From positions 1 through 45,153 of the forward strand of contig NZ_JAENWM010000022.1 of assembly GCF_016650035.1 (NCBI RefSeq): DNA of 45,153 nucleotides. Reading direction: 5' to 3'. The notes under the pieces are model-generated. The model made no database searches. It was not told the origin of the DNA and saw nothing but the letters and a program-made list of their open reading frames with translations. The position numbers and the translations under genes are program-made. The stretch is from Clostridium sp. GTDB lineage: Bacteria; Bacillota; Clostridia; Clostridiales; Clostridiaceae. Shown here in pieces: positions 17,429-24,921 of the stretch (position 1 is the first letter of the stretch; every line of letters begins with the position of its first letter).

Positions 17429-17995
17429 TTATTTAATCTTTTCTAATCTTAGACCATAATGATTAGGTGATATATGTACACGTTCTACAGTTCTGAATCC
17501 TGCTATACTGCACAACTCCATCATTTCACATATAGAAATCCTGTGGTTAATAGGAGGTCCCATTTCCATTTTTCTTTTATCCCAGTCTATTATTAAAAAA
17601 TAACCATCGTCTTTTAATACTCTTTTAACTTCATTAAAATATCTTGCCTTATCCTCTACTTCGTGAATAACATTGCTAATAAGCACATACTTAAAGCTAT
17701 CCCCCTCTACAGGAAAAGTATATTCTTCACTTGTTATATACTCTATATTATTTATACCCGCCGCTTTAACCCTTGCAAAATCTAAAATCTCTGGAACTAT
17801 ATCTATCCCTATAACTTTATTGTTTTTAATAAGTTTTGAAGCCGGCAACGTAAAATACCCTATACCACACCCCACATCTAATAAAGCACCATTATCCTCA
17901 ATTTTAAATTTTAACAGAGTTTCTTCTGGAGGCATTGTCCTTCTTCTTTCCGGATTATCTAATTTTTCTATATTCTTTATATTAAACTTGTGCAT
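17429..17995 (-). CDS. class I SAM-dependent methyltransferase
   Basis: A 188-residue Rossmann-fold methyltransferase. The SAM-binding glycine loop is LLDVGCGIGYFTLPASKLI (residues about 36-54), with VIGIDIVPEILDFAR as the acidic loop and YVLISNVIHEVEDKARYFNEVKRVLK as the central part. The substrate cannot be told. It starts 14 bases inside the end of the NapH-like gene, with GGAAGGGATT as ribosome binding site. It is the last gene of a three-gene operon with a rhodanese lipoprotein and an Fe-S membrane protein, so the substrate could be a small thiol, a metalloid or a redox cofactor, but that is guesswork. Confidence 0.8.
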   Translation of the reverse strand: MHKFNIKNIEKLDNPERRRTMPPEETLLKFKIEDNGALLDVGCGIGYFTLPASKLIKNNKVIGIDIVPEILDFARVKAAGINNIEYITSEEYTFPVEGDSFKYVLISNVIHEVEDKARYFNEVKRVLKDDGYFLIIDWDKRKMEMGPPINHRISICEMMELCSIAGFRTVERVHISPNHYGLRLEKIK

Positions 17996-18578
17996 TTAAT
18001 CCCTTCCTCTGTTTCTTGGATTTTTTACTAATAACCATGTCCGATATTGTATTTACAGGACATATGGTACACCACGTTCTAGGACTATACTTGAAAGCAA
18101 GCCCCATCCCTATAGCAGTACTTGTAAACATCATAGAATAAACTCTAAACGATAAGTGTACCGCCCAATTTGGTATAGAACTTATATTTAATAGCTGAGG
18201 CATATTCCATGGAAGTTGAAATGCAATCATAAATCTCACTTTTTCCATTGGTTCCATTCTACCACTAAATACCATTATCGTTGACATAAATAGTATAAAT
18301 AAATTAAAACCAAAATAAATTAATAAATATTGTTTTGCATCACCTTTCCTCATCCATTTAGGTGCGACTTTTAAATTCTTATTTTTGAATAAAACTGTAA
18401 ATAAATTTGCTCTTGGACAATAATTTTGACACCATGTCTTCTTGCCGTTTTTTGCAAGTAATATAAATGGAATAATCATGCATGCAAAACCAAGCCATGC
18501 AAAAATAATATTAAAAAACCCAAGTGTGAAAAATAGTATAGTTAATATATACAAGTTATTTGCCCATTTTTTATTCAT
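17982..18578 (-). CDS. short NapH/NosR-like 4Fe-4S membrane protein
   Basis: About 198 residues from the ATG at 18576-18578 (MNKKWANNLY), chosen because GGAAAGGAT precedes it at good spacing; another ATG lies six codons upstream. Four or five hydrophobic helices are visible. Two cysteine motifs, WCQNYCPRANLF (about residue 50) and RTWCTICPVNT (about residue 170), correspond to the paired CxxxCP elements of NapH/CcoG/NosR-type membrane electron carriers. The soluble ferredoxin domain with two 4Fe-4S clusters that follows in full NapH is absent. With only CxxxC and CxxC it may bind one cluster or act by thiols. Its partner is probably the rhodanese lipoprotein encoded just upstream. Confidence 0.75.
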   Translation of the reverse strand: MNKKWANNLYILTILFFTLGFFNIIFAWLGFACMIIPFILLAKNGKKTWCQNYCPRANLFTVLFKNKNLKVAPKWMRKGDAKQYLLIYFGFNLFILFMSTIMVFSGRMEPMEKVRFMIAFQLPWNMPQLLNISSIPNWAVHLSFRVYSMMFTSTAIGMGLAFKYSPRTWCTICPVNTISDMVISKKSKKQRKGLNAQV

Positions 18579-18599
18579 ATTAAATATCCTTTCCAACAG

Positions 18600-19040
18600 C
18601 TACTTTACAACCTCATAGGGCCAGTCAGCTATTCCTCCTAAATTATATACATTTTTGTATCCTTGCTCCACTAATATATTATCTGCAGCACGACTTCTGC
18701 TTCCGCTTCTGCAATATGTAAATATAATTGCTTCCTTATCCACAAGGTTTTTCTCTGCCTCCTCCGCAAGAGTATCTACAGGCATTAATATAGAATCTTT
18801 TATGTGACCAGATTCATATTCTTCCTTTGTTCTTACATCTAAAAGTATTATTTCCTTTTCACTATCCAGCCTCTTTTTAGCTTCTTCTGGAGTTATATTT
18901 TTAAAGGTAATTTGTTTTGATACATTTGTAACTTCATTTTTATTTTCAATATTCTTATTGCTACAACCCGAAAAAACTCCTACCATAAGAATGGCAGTTA
19001 TTAGATAAATTATATTTTTACTCTTTAATTTTATACTCAT
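18600..19040 (-). CDS. rhodanese-domain lipoprotein
   Basis: The protein has 146 residues. A lipoprotein signal ends in the lipobox VFSGC (Cys26), so the mature protein is anchored outside the membrane. One rhodanese domain (about 48-146) carries EIILLDVRTKEEYESGHI and the active-site loop TYCRSGSRSR, in which Cys110 would take up a persulfide sulfur. The ending VYNLGGIADWPYEV is typical of single-domain rhodaneses. The start follows TTAGGAGG. It is the first gene of the operon with the NapH-like protein and the methyltransferase, suggesting an envelope sulfur-transfer and electron-transfer unit. Two dyads in the leader suggest regulation. Confidence 0.88.
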   Translation of the reverse strand: MSIKLKSKNIIYLITAILMVGVFSGCSNKNIENKNEVTNVSKQITFKNITPEEAKKRLDSEKEIILLDVRTKEEYESGHIKDSILMPVDTLAEEAEKNLVDKEAIIFTYCRSGSRSRAADNILVEQGYKNVYNLGGIADWPYEVVK

Positions 19041-19058
19041 TGATAACCTCCTAATTTA

Positions 19059-19082
19059 AAATAAGTAACCTTTTACTTATTT
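19059..19082. promoter_or_regulatory. leader dyad of the rhodanese operon (inner)
   Basis: AAATAAGTAA-cctt-TTACTTATTT is a perfect inverted repeat with 10-bp arms lying 19-42 bases upstream of the rhodanese start. It could be an operator or a short leader hairpin in the mRNA. Confidence 0.5.
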
Positions 19083-19109
19083 TATTATACCATACAGGGG
19101 TATAATAAA
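19081..19109. promoter_or_regulatory. TATACC/GGTATA dyad, possible CsoR/CstR-type operator over the promoter
   Basis: TTTATTATACC, a 7-base spacer, then GGTATAATAAA: perfect 11-bp arms. Each strand contains a TATAAT that could be a -10 box, so a bound protein would block the promoter of the minus-strand rhodanese operon. The TACC...GGTA pattern with G-rich centre resembles sites of the CsoR/CstR/RcnR family; CstR responds to persulfide and commonly controls rhodaneses. The regulator assignment is inference. Confidence 0.55.
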
Positions 19110-19219
19110 GAAGTATTTATTATACTTTTTCAAGACAATACAAATATCCCAATCTTTTCATCTATATTTAATACAAAAATGGATAGACTAAAAAATGTAC
19201 TCAAACATCCAAAATAATT

Positions 19220-19244
19220 TTAAGGCAGGATAATCCTGCCTTAA
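19220..19244. terminator. isolated GC-rich hairpin
   Basis: TTAAGGCAGGA-taa-TCCTGCCTTAA is a perfect 11-bp stem with a 3-base loop in a region without a gene (19110-19357). No gene reads into it except, on the minus strand, nothing intact. It may be a leftover terminator of a lost gene. The rest of the gap shows nothing else. Confidence 0.4.
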
Positions 19245-19357
19245 TTCACATTATACATACTTGCTCTTTGTTCAATCTATAATTTTTATCACATCATATT
19301 TTTTATGTTTTTAGTTTAACCATTTTATATGTTTTTAAGTATCTTTTATAATTTTAA

Positions 19358-19711
19358 GCTAAATTATATAGTAAAAAACTATTATTTGATAATTTAGGGA
19401 TACAGTTAAGAGATGATGAGTATGATGCTGCCTATTATACTCAATTTGATTTATTAGAATGGGCCAAAAATAATTATAACGATGAATTTATGAATTATTT
19501 AAAAGAAAATTATAAACCAGTGGATGTCCTTTTAAAGTTAGCAGAAGAATCTTCTATAGTATTATTAAGCGGAAATGATTTTCATGGACCTGAATGGTCG
19601 ATTAGAATATCCCTTGCCAATTTAGATGATGAATCTTACCCCACAATTGGGAAAGTACTTCGTAAGATTCTAGAGGAATACGTAGCCAAATGGAAAGTAG
19701 CTGATATTTAA
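19358..19711 (+). pseudogene. C-terminal remnant of a bifunctional aspartate aminotransferase / aspartate 4-decarboxylase
   Basis: About 117 codons are open from an in-frame stop just before 19358 to TAA at 19709-19711. The text DEYDAAYYTQFDLLEWA, VLLSGNDFHGPEWSIRISLANL and SYPTIGKVLRKILEEY matches the end of the AspD family (about 530-540 residues) of fold-type I PLP enzymes, including the arginine in WSIRISLANL that binds the substrate carboxylate. The PLP lysine and everything before are gone. An internal ATG at 19490 does not restore an enzyme. A perfect 38-base palindromic terminator follows directly, as for an original gene end. Confidence 0.75.
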
Positions 19712-19748
19712 AAAGTACCTAGTCTCAAATTTGAGACTAGGTACTTTT
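19711..19748. terminator. bidirectional terminator, 38-bp perfect palindrome
   Basis: AAAAGTACCTAGTCTCAAA is followed at once by its exact reverse complement. It serves the aspartate decarboxylase remnant on the plus strand and the L25 gene on the minus strand. Confidence 0.88.
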
Positions 19749-19773
19749 ATATTTACTTTAATATATCATTTTT

Positions 19774-20385
19774 TTAAGCTTCAACTACAGGTTCAACAAT
19801 AACTGCTTTCTCTGCATCTTCTTCTTCTTCTTCTTCAGCTATTTCTTTTCTTGCAACTACAGCTGCATAAACTACATCTTCTTCATCAGTAACTTTAATT
19901 TTTTCATTTAAATCAAAATCTTTTATTGTAACTGTATCTCCAAGTTTTCTATCTGATATATCAACTGTTACATAATCTGGCATTATAGCCATTACTCCCA
20001 AAACATCTATTTCAGATTTATGAACTGATAACTCAAGTAAATTGTCTATAAGTTTAGCTTCACCCTTGAAAGTAATAGGTAATTGTACTTTTACTTCTTG
20101 ATCTAATGAAACAATTTGTATATCTATATGGTTAATTTTTGCTGATACGGGATGTCTTTGAATTTCTTTAACAAATCCAAATTTCTTTTCTTCTCCGTAT
20201 TTAACCCATACTTTCGCATTAGAACCATGTTTTTTAAGAATCTTTATTAATTCTACTAATTCAAACTTTACAGATATTGCTTCCTTAATCTTATCTCCAT
20301 ACATTACACCTGCAACAAAACCTTCTTCATTAAATTTATGCTTTCCTGGAATTCTTTCTAATGCAACTAACATTGTTTCATTCAT
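19774..20385 (-). CDS. rplY: 50S ribosomal protein L25 / general stress protein Ctc
   Basis: This 203-residue 5S rRNA-binding protein of the long (TL5/Ctc) type has an N-terminal L25 domain (about 1-95, with GFVAGVMYGD and RHPVSAKINHIDIQIV) and a C-terminal beta domain (about 96-180, with LELSVHKSEIDVLGV and PDYVTVDISDRKLGD). It ends in an acidic tail (EEEEEEDAEKA). It has normal length. The start follows AAGAGGAGCG. In Bacillus the homologue ctc is under stress control; here the promoter was not identified. It is a single gene. Confidence 0.92.
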   Translation of the reverse strand: MNETMLVALERIPGKHKFNEEGFVAGVMYGDKIKEAISVKFELVELIKILKKHGSNAKVWVKYGEEKKFGFVKEIQRHPVSAKINHIDIQIVSLDQEVKVQLPITFKGEAKLIDNLLELSVHKSEIDVLGVMAIMPDYVTVDISDRKLGDTVTIKDFDLNEKIKVTDEEDVVYAAVVARKEIAEEEEEEDAEKAVIVEPVVEA

Positions 20386-20834
20386 AATAATTCGCTCCTC
20401 TTGGCTTATTAAGCCCTTTGTTTAGTCTTTTGCCTACCTATGTTACCAATACTAATTCCCACTGAATTTTACGTTGAAATTTTAAATAATTTTATTTTTT
20501 TAACAAACAGACTTAAAAATTTAATATGTATAATTATAAACATTAAAAGAGAACATAAATTATTCTACTATCTCTAGTAATCGTAAATACATATATTAGA
20601 TTTCTATATTGTATCTATTATTTATATTAATAAAAAAACAGCATCACTACTCAAACGGTAACATTAGTAATTAAACATAATTATATTATATCACATCTTA
20701 GCACATATTATCACTTAATAGCAAACAGAAATTACATACTATGTTACTAACTTCTGTAACCGTAATAAAACTCTTCATTTAATCGTTTTTAACTGTTATA
20801 ATTATATTTATAAATATATATTGGAGGAATTAAA
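20386..20834. other. 450-bp divergent intergenic region, no gene found
   Basis: AT-rich sequence between divergent rplY and the AI-2E family transporter. No ORF with a ribosome binding site is visible. A possible weak promoter for the transporter (TTCATT, 17 bases, TATAAT) lies close to its start. The parts CGGTAACATTAGTAA (20656) and TTACTAACTTCTGTAACCG (20744) are only partly complementary. Confidence 0.4.
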
Positions 20835-21938
20835 TTGATTGAATATAAAAAAATACCATATATAAAATTTATTCCTATGATTATAATAACTTTTCTTATT
20901 TATAGAATAGTAAATAACATTGAAAATATAGGTTCATTACTTCAAAGAACTTCTTCTTTACTTAGTTATTTTATTTTGGGCTTCATTATAGCCTATTTAC
21001 TTAATCCACTTATGCTCTACATTGAAAAGAAAACAAAAATAAAAAGAATTTATAGTATATGTATAATTTATACTGTTCTTATAGGTATAATTATTCTAAT
21101 AATTACTTTGCTTACCCCCAGCGTTATTAAAAGTGTTCTCGATTTATTTACTATTATTCCTGTATTTGCAAATAAATCATATAACTGGTCTATTAATTTT
21201 CTTTCTAAAAATGAACTATTAAATAATTACAATATTAGGCCTTATTTAAAAAATTACCTCAATAATTTTAATAGTGATATATCTACATATTTTGCCCCTG
21301 GTTTACAACTTATAATTGATAACCTCATGAGTTTAACTGCTTTCTTTGTTAAATTAATGACTGGTATTGTGATTTCAATTTATTTTTTAATAGATAAAGA
21401 GTCTATTATTTATTATTTTAAAAAACTTATTTATGCTATTTTAAGTAAACCTATTGCTATCTGGCTAATTGATTTCGGAAAAATAGTTCATACTACTGTT
21501 AGTAAATATTTTGTAGGAAAAATAATTACCTCTATTATTTTTGGTTGTATTACTTTTATTGGATTCTTGATATTAAAAATACCCTATGCGTTGCCTTTTA
21601 GTTTATTTATAGGTGTGACAAATATGATCCCTTATTTTGGAAACATTATGGGAATGATCCCTGCTGTGATAATAACGCTATTCTTTAGTCCAATTAAGTC
21701 TGTAGAATTAATACTATTCGTTGTAACCTTAAGTAATATAGATGGATGGTTCATTTCTCCAAAAATTATTGGCGATAAAATTGGTCTTAGTCCAATACTC
21801 ATAATACTGGGGCTTGTTCTCGGTGGAGGTCTTTTCGGCATTTGGGGAATGTTACTTGGAATTCCCGCCATAGCCTTAGTTAAGATGTTATTGGATGATT
21901 TTATTAACAAAAGACTTAAAAACAAAACAATTGAATAA
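20835..21938 (+). CDS. AI-2E family transporter (PerM/YdiK-like membrane protein)
   Basis: The membrane protein has 367 residues and about seven or eight hydrophobic helices. Family signatures are the early segment LSYFILGFIIAYLLNPLMLYIEK, the charged loop region 110-160, and the C-terminal NMIPYFGNIMGMIPAVIITLFFSP and PKIIGDKIGLSPILIILGLVLGGGLFGIWGMLLGIPAIALVK. Members include putative sodium/proton antiporters and the E. coli TqsA autoinducer exporter. The substrate here is unknown. The start is TTG at 20835 with TTGGAGGAATTAAA before it. It is followed directly by a strong terminator. Confidence 0.88.
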   Translation: MIEYKKIPYIKFIPMIIITFLIYRIVNNIENIGSLLQRTSSLLSYFILGFIIAYLLNPLMLYIEKKTKIKRIYSICIIYTVLIGIIILIITLLTPSVIKSVLDLFTIIPVFANKSYNWSINFLSKNELLNNYNIRPYLKNYLNNFNSDISTYFAPGLQLIIDNLMSLTAFFVKLMTGIVISIYFLIDKESIIYYFKKLIYAILSKPIAIWLIDFGKIVHTTVSKYFVGKIITSIIFGCITFIGFLILKIPYALPFSLFIGVTNMIPYFGNIMGMIPAVIITLFFSPIKSVELILFVVTLSNIDGWFISPKIIGDKIGLSPILIILGLVLGGGLFGIWGMLLGIPAIALVKMLLDDFINKRLKNKTIE

Positions 21939-21983
21939 TAATAAGGATACGCTCTGTAAAATGTCGTATCCTTATTATTTTTT
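21937..21983 (+). terminator. Rho-independent terminator of the AI-2E family gene
   Basis: AATAATAAGGATACG pairs perfectly with CGTATCCTTATTATT and runs into TTTTTT. It begins within the stop codon. Confidence 0.9.
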
Positions 21984-22015
21984 AAAATATTTATACACAT
22001 TTTTAAAAATACCAG

Positions 22016-22044
22016 TTGACAGCTTTATATACCCAGTGTACTAT
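22016..22044 (+). promoter_or_regulatory. sigma-A promoter of the GntR-ABC operon
   Basis: TTGACA (22016-22021), a 17-base spacer, and TACTAT (22039-22044), about 50 bases upstream of the GntR start. Confidence 0.8.
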
Positions 22045-22058
22045 TTAATCAATACACT
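22035..22058. promoter_or_regulatory. YtrA-type operator overlapping the -10 box
   Basis: AGTGTA, 12 bases, TACACT: an inverted repeat of the GTGTA...TACAC kind bound by YtrA-subfamily GntR repressors. It covers the -10 box, so autorepression by the protein at 22093-22458 is likely. Confidence 0.7.
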
Positions 22059-22092
22059 ATAACATCAACGAATTTATTAAAGAGGTGAATTT

Positions 22093-22458
22093 ATGGACAA
22101 AAAATTTGATGATAGGATGCCTATATATCTGCAAATTATGGACCTTATAAAAAAAGACATTGTGACATACAAACTAAAGTGCGGAGACAAACTACCCTCT
22201 GTACGTGAAATGGCTGCTAATTTAAAGGTTAATCCAAATACTCTTCAAAGATCCTATCAGGAGCTAGAGAGATTAGAGATAGTTTATACCCAAAGGGGAA
22301 TGGGTACATTTGTATCAGATGATATTACTATGGTTAATACATTAAAACTAGAAATGGTACAGAAAATCGTCGATTCTTTCATTTTTCAAATGGAAAGCTT
22401 AGGATATAGTGAAAATGAAATAATTAATTCTATTAATCTAAAAATTAGGGAGGTTTAA
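22093..22458 (+). CDS. GntR family regulator, YtrA subfamily
   Basis: A 121-residue repressor. The winged helix-turn-helix (about 10-78) contains PIYLQIMDLIKKDI, GDKLPSVREMAANLKVNPNTLQRSYQELER and TQRGMGTFV. A short C-terminal helix of about 40 residues serves for dimerisation, as in the YtrA subfamily, with no ligand domain. It is first in an operon with an ABC ATPase 4 bases downstream and a permease. YtrA operons typically respond to cell-envelope stress or peptide antibiotics. The start follows AAAGAGGTG. Confidence 0.9.
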   Translation: MDKKFDDRMPIYLQIMDLIKKDIVTYKLKCGDKLPSVREMAANLKVNPNTLQRSYQELERLEIVYTQRGMGTFVSDDITMVNTLKLEMVQKIVDSFIFQMESLGYSENEIINSINLKIREV

Positions 22459-22462
22459 AATA

Positions 22463-23158
22463 ATGGATAATATATTAGAAACAGAAAGCTTATCCAAGTC
22501 ATATTACAGAAATAAAGCATTAAAAGAAGTAACTTTAAATGTTAGGCCTGGTAGTATTCTTGGTCTTTTGGGACCTAATGGAAGTGGAAAAACCACATTT
22601 TTAAAAATAATTGCAGGTATTCTCAATCCATCTTCTGGTAAAATCCTAATAGATGGTCACATTCCTGGGGTTTATACCAAAGGTATTGTTTCTTATTTAC
22701 CTGACAATGAATATCTTCTTAAATGGATGAAAGTAAAAGATACAATTAAATACTTCAAAGATTTCTACAATGATTTTGATGAAAAAAAGGCTTATGAATT
22801 ACTGGAATTTATGAAGCTTGATGCAAGCAGTAGTGTTAAAAGTCTTTCAAAGGGAATGAAAGAAAAACTAAAACTTACATTGGTACTTTCACGAAAAGCA
22901 AAACTATATGTACTAGATGAACCTCTTGGCGGTGTAGATCCCGTAGCTCGCGAAAAGATATTAGATTCAATAATTAGTAGCTTTAATGGGAAAAGCTCAA
23001 TGATTATTACTACTCATTTAGTGAATGATATCGAAAGAATTTTTGACGAAGTTGCTTTCATTTCTGATGGTGAAATAGTCCTTACAGGGAATGCAGAAGA
23101 ACTGAGAACAAGTAGAAATAAATCTATTGATGAATTGTATAGGGAGGTATTTAAATAA
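22463..23158 (+). CDS. ABC transporter ATPase (YtrB-like)
   Basis: The 231-residue nucleotide-binding subunit carries Walker A GPNGSGKT (about 38-45), the Q-loop region replaced by VSYLPDNEYLL (Asp where Gln is usual), the signature SLSKGMKEKLKLTLVLS, Walker B LYVLDEPLGGVD and the switch His in ITTHLV. The SLSKGM variant with Lys/Met is common in YtrB-like exporters. The start follows AGGGAGG. The last base overlaps the permease start. Confidence 0.9.
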   Translation: MDNILETESLSKSYYRNKALKEVTLNVRPGSILGLLGPNGSGKTTFLKIIAGILNPSSGKILIDGHIPGVYTKGIVSYLPDNEYLLKWMKVKDTIKYFKDFYNDFDEKKAYELLEFMKLDASSSVKSLSKGMKEKLKLTLVLSRKAKLYVLDEPLGGVDPVAREKILDSIISSFNGKSSMIITTHLVNDIERIFDEVAFISDGEIVLTGNAEELRTSRNKSIDELYREVFK

Positions 23159-23901
23159 TGTTTAAGCTTGTAAAATATGAATTAAGAGGAAACTTATTTA
23201 CTATACTTGGTATTTGCATAACTCTGATAATCGCTAATTTACTACTATTAACAAGAATAGACTCCTGGGGCATAGATGTTGTAGGAGGATTTTCCATTCT
23301 TTTAGGTATTGGTGCTATAATCGTAATTTTTATATTTTCACTAAATATTATGAGTAAATATTTACATCAGGACTCTGGTTATCTTCTGTTTACATTACCA
23401 CGGTCTGGCACTTCCATAATAATGTCTAGACTGATAACTTCATTAATACAAATTACTTTGGTGATTTTAGTATCTTTTCTTTGTGCTTATTTACTTATAG
23501 GAGAAGATATACCCCTGGAATTTTCTAAATACTTCAAAATTTATGGAATGGTATTAATTGAATATATTTACAGAGTTATCTCTTTTCTAACTTTTATATA
23601 CTTTTGCATGATTATAGGTAAAGTAGCCTTTAGAAATAAAAAAATAGGTAAGATAGGTTCATTTGTAGTCTTTATACTACTCATCTTATTCATAGGTTGG
23701 ATTCAGACAAAAATACTAATATTATTCCCACAAACTATAAATATTACCAAGCTTATAGGTTCTACAACTATAGGCGCAAATCAAACAGATATTCTTTCAT
23801 ATGTAGAAATCAACATTGCAATGAAAATTTCAAGTATATCCACTACCATTATCCTTTTTATGTCCGGATCCTATTTATTAGATAAAAAAGTTGATCTTTA
23901 A
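23158..23901 (+). CDS. ABC transporter permease
   Basis: The membrane subunit has 247 residues and about six hydrophobic segments. It starts MFKLVKYELRGNLFTILGI, an ABC-2 type beginning. The positions near 75 (HQDSGYLLFTLPRSGTSIIMSRL) resemble the cytoplasmic loop LxxTLPVS..I..SK of BcrB/YtrC-like permeases. The start overlaps the ATPase stop by one base (TAATG), so translation is coupled. The substrate is unknown, possibly an antimicrobial peptide or lipid. It ends the operon. Confidence 0.85.
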   Translation: MFKLVKYELRGNLFTILGICITLIIANLLLLTRIDSWGIDVVGGFSILLGIGAIIVIFIFSLNIMSKYLHQDSGYLLFTLPRSGTSIIMSRLITSLIQITLVILVSFLCAYLLIGEDIPLEFSKYFKIYGMVLIEYIYRVISFLTFIYFCMIIGKVAFRNKKIGKIGSFVVFILLILFIGWIQTKILILFPQTINITKLIGSTTIGANQTDILSYVEINIAMKISSISTTIILFMSGSYLLDKKVDL

Positions 23902-23908
23902 ATAAGTG

Positions 23909-23932
23909 GTGCCACCCACGTGGCAAGTGGCA
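23909..23932 (+). repeat. 24-bp intergenic element, copy 3
   Basis: It matches copies 1 and 2 in all 24 bases, and shares GTG before and TCTT after with copy 2. It begins 7 bases after the permease stop, directly before the convergent terminator hairpin. This is the only copy between two 3' ends. Confidence 0.85.
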
Positions 23933-23937
23933 TCTTA

Positions 23938-23982
23938 TAATCATAAAGGTTCGGCAATCTACTTGCCGAACCTTTATGATTA
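23938..23982. terminator. convergent terminator hairpin with 20-bp arms
   Basis: TAATCATAAAGGTTCGGCAA, a 5-base loop, then its exact complement. It lies between the permease operon and the LiaF-like gene. T runs are weak, but the stem is very stable. Confidence 0.8.
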
Positions 23983-23983
23983 C

Positions 23984-24682
23984 TTAATAATTCCTATCTT
24001 TGTTTTTTATATCTACTCCACCAAAAGCTACAAAGCAATTTAAAGTTAAAACTGGTGCATCTGGATTATCATAGTTTCTGCCTCTAGTTTTATTTGACCA
24101 TCCTCCAAAAATAGGAACGCCCTTCACTACAATCTTCCAGTCTGGAGGAACTATTATATTCACTCCGCCAAAAGTAGATGTTACATCTATTCTTGCACCA
24201 TTATTTAAAAGAAAAGCATCTCTAAGATCCAGATCAATACCACCAAATATAGCAACAAGACTACCACCTCTAAAATTCTTAGATACATTTCTAGTTTTTA
24301 CGCCTGAAAAAAGTGCTAAATTATCCACCATGTCCTCGTCAATTTCTACTTTACTAAATTCATAGTTTTTTTTAGCTGAATTTCTTGGAACTAACATCGA
24401 TACCCCAATAGCTATTATTATGCCAGGCCAAAAAAATCTTGTTAGACTAACAGTAATAATATCAAGCTTTCGCATTTGAAATAGTACACCAAGTACTATT
24501 AATACGATTCCTGAAGTTTTAGAAACTGGTTTTCCACTTAACTGACTTACTCCAGCGCCTATTAGTATAAGTGGCCACCATATTGATATTATGTTCCCCA
24601 AACTCCAAAATCCTAATTGTTGAAATATTGCACTAACACCAATTAATATAAATATGATTCCTAAAAAAACTTTACCTTTCAA
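23984..24682 (-). CDS. LiaF-like membrane protein (DUF5668 / cell-wall stress response domain)
   Basis: About 232 residues from the TTG at 24682. The frame is open to a GTG at 24706, but that codon is inside repeat copy 4, while AAAGGGGCG stands well placed before the TTG (LKGKVFLGIIFILIGV). Four hydrophobic helices (1-105) form a DUF5668-like part with WPLILIGAG and FFWPGIIIAIG. The C-terminal 120 residues are a beta-rich LiaF/DUF2154-like domain with repeated FSGVKT, IFGGIDLDLRDA and TFGGVNIIVPPDW. LiaF tunes the LiaRS envelope-stress system in Bacillus. Here no liaRS is adjacent, but an antibiotic-type ABC operon is convergent. Confidence 0.85.
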   Translation of the reverse strand: MKGKVFLGIIFILIGVSAIFQQLGFWSLGNIISIWWPLILIGAGVSQLSGKPVSKTSGIVLIVLGVLFQMRKLDIITVSLTRFFWPGIIIAIGVSMLVPRNSAKKNYEFSKVEIDEDMVDNLALFSGVKTRNVSKNFRGGSLVAIFGGIDLDLRDAFLLNNGARIDVTSTFGGVNIIVPPDWKIVVKGVPIFGGWSNKTRGRNYDNPDAPVLTLNCFVAFGGVDIKNKDRNY

Positions 24683-24699
24683 AATAATCGCCCCTTTAT

Positions 24700-24723
24700 G
24701 TGCCACCCACGTGGCAAATGGCT
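24700..24723 (+). repeat. 24-bp intergenic element, copy 4 (two changes)
   Basis: It starts GTGCCACCCACGTGGC and ends AAATGGCT: two differences from copies 1-3. It lies 17 bases upstream of the LiaF-like start, next to the ribosome binding site, so a hairpin in the mRNA leader could affect translation. Confidence 0.8.
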
Positions 24724-24921
24724 TATTTATAACAATAACTTATCCTTATATTCATGTCAACATGATTATTGTAAGTAGTCATCACTACTTTATTATATAT
24801 GCGAATAAAAGGTGGCAATGTTAATTTATATACTACTGGTTTACTTTTAGTATAAACAAAATATCTAATGGGCACAATATCTACAATATAAATCGAACAA
24901 AATTTTGAAAGGTGGTTCTCT

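Noticed and set aside
20656-20762. Possible long-range stem between CGGTAACATTAGTAA and TTACTAACTTCTGTAACCG
   Set aside because: Only the outer CGGT and inner TTAGTAA parts match, with a several-base offset; weak in an AT-rich gap.
24682-24706. GTG start for the LiaF-like gene inside the repeat
   Set aside because: The ribosome binding site AAAGGGGCG lies downstream of this GTG and fits the TTG at 24682.
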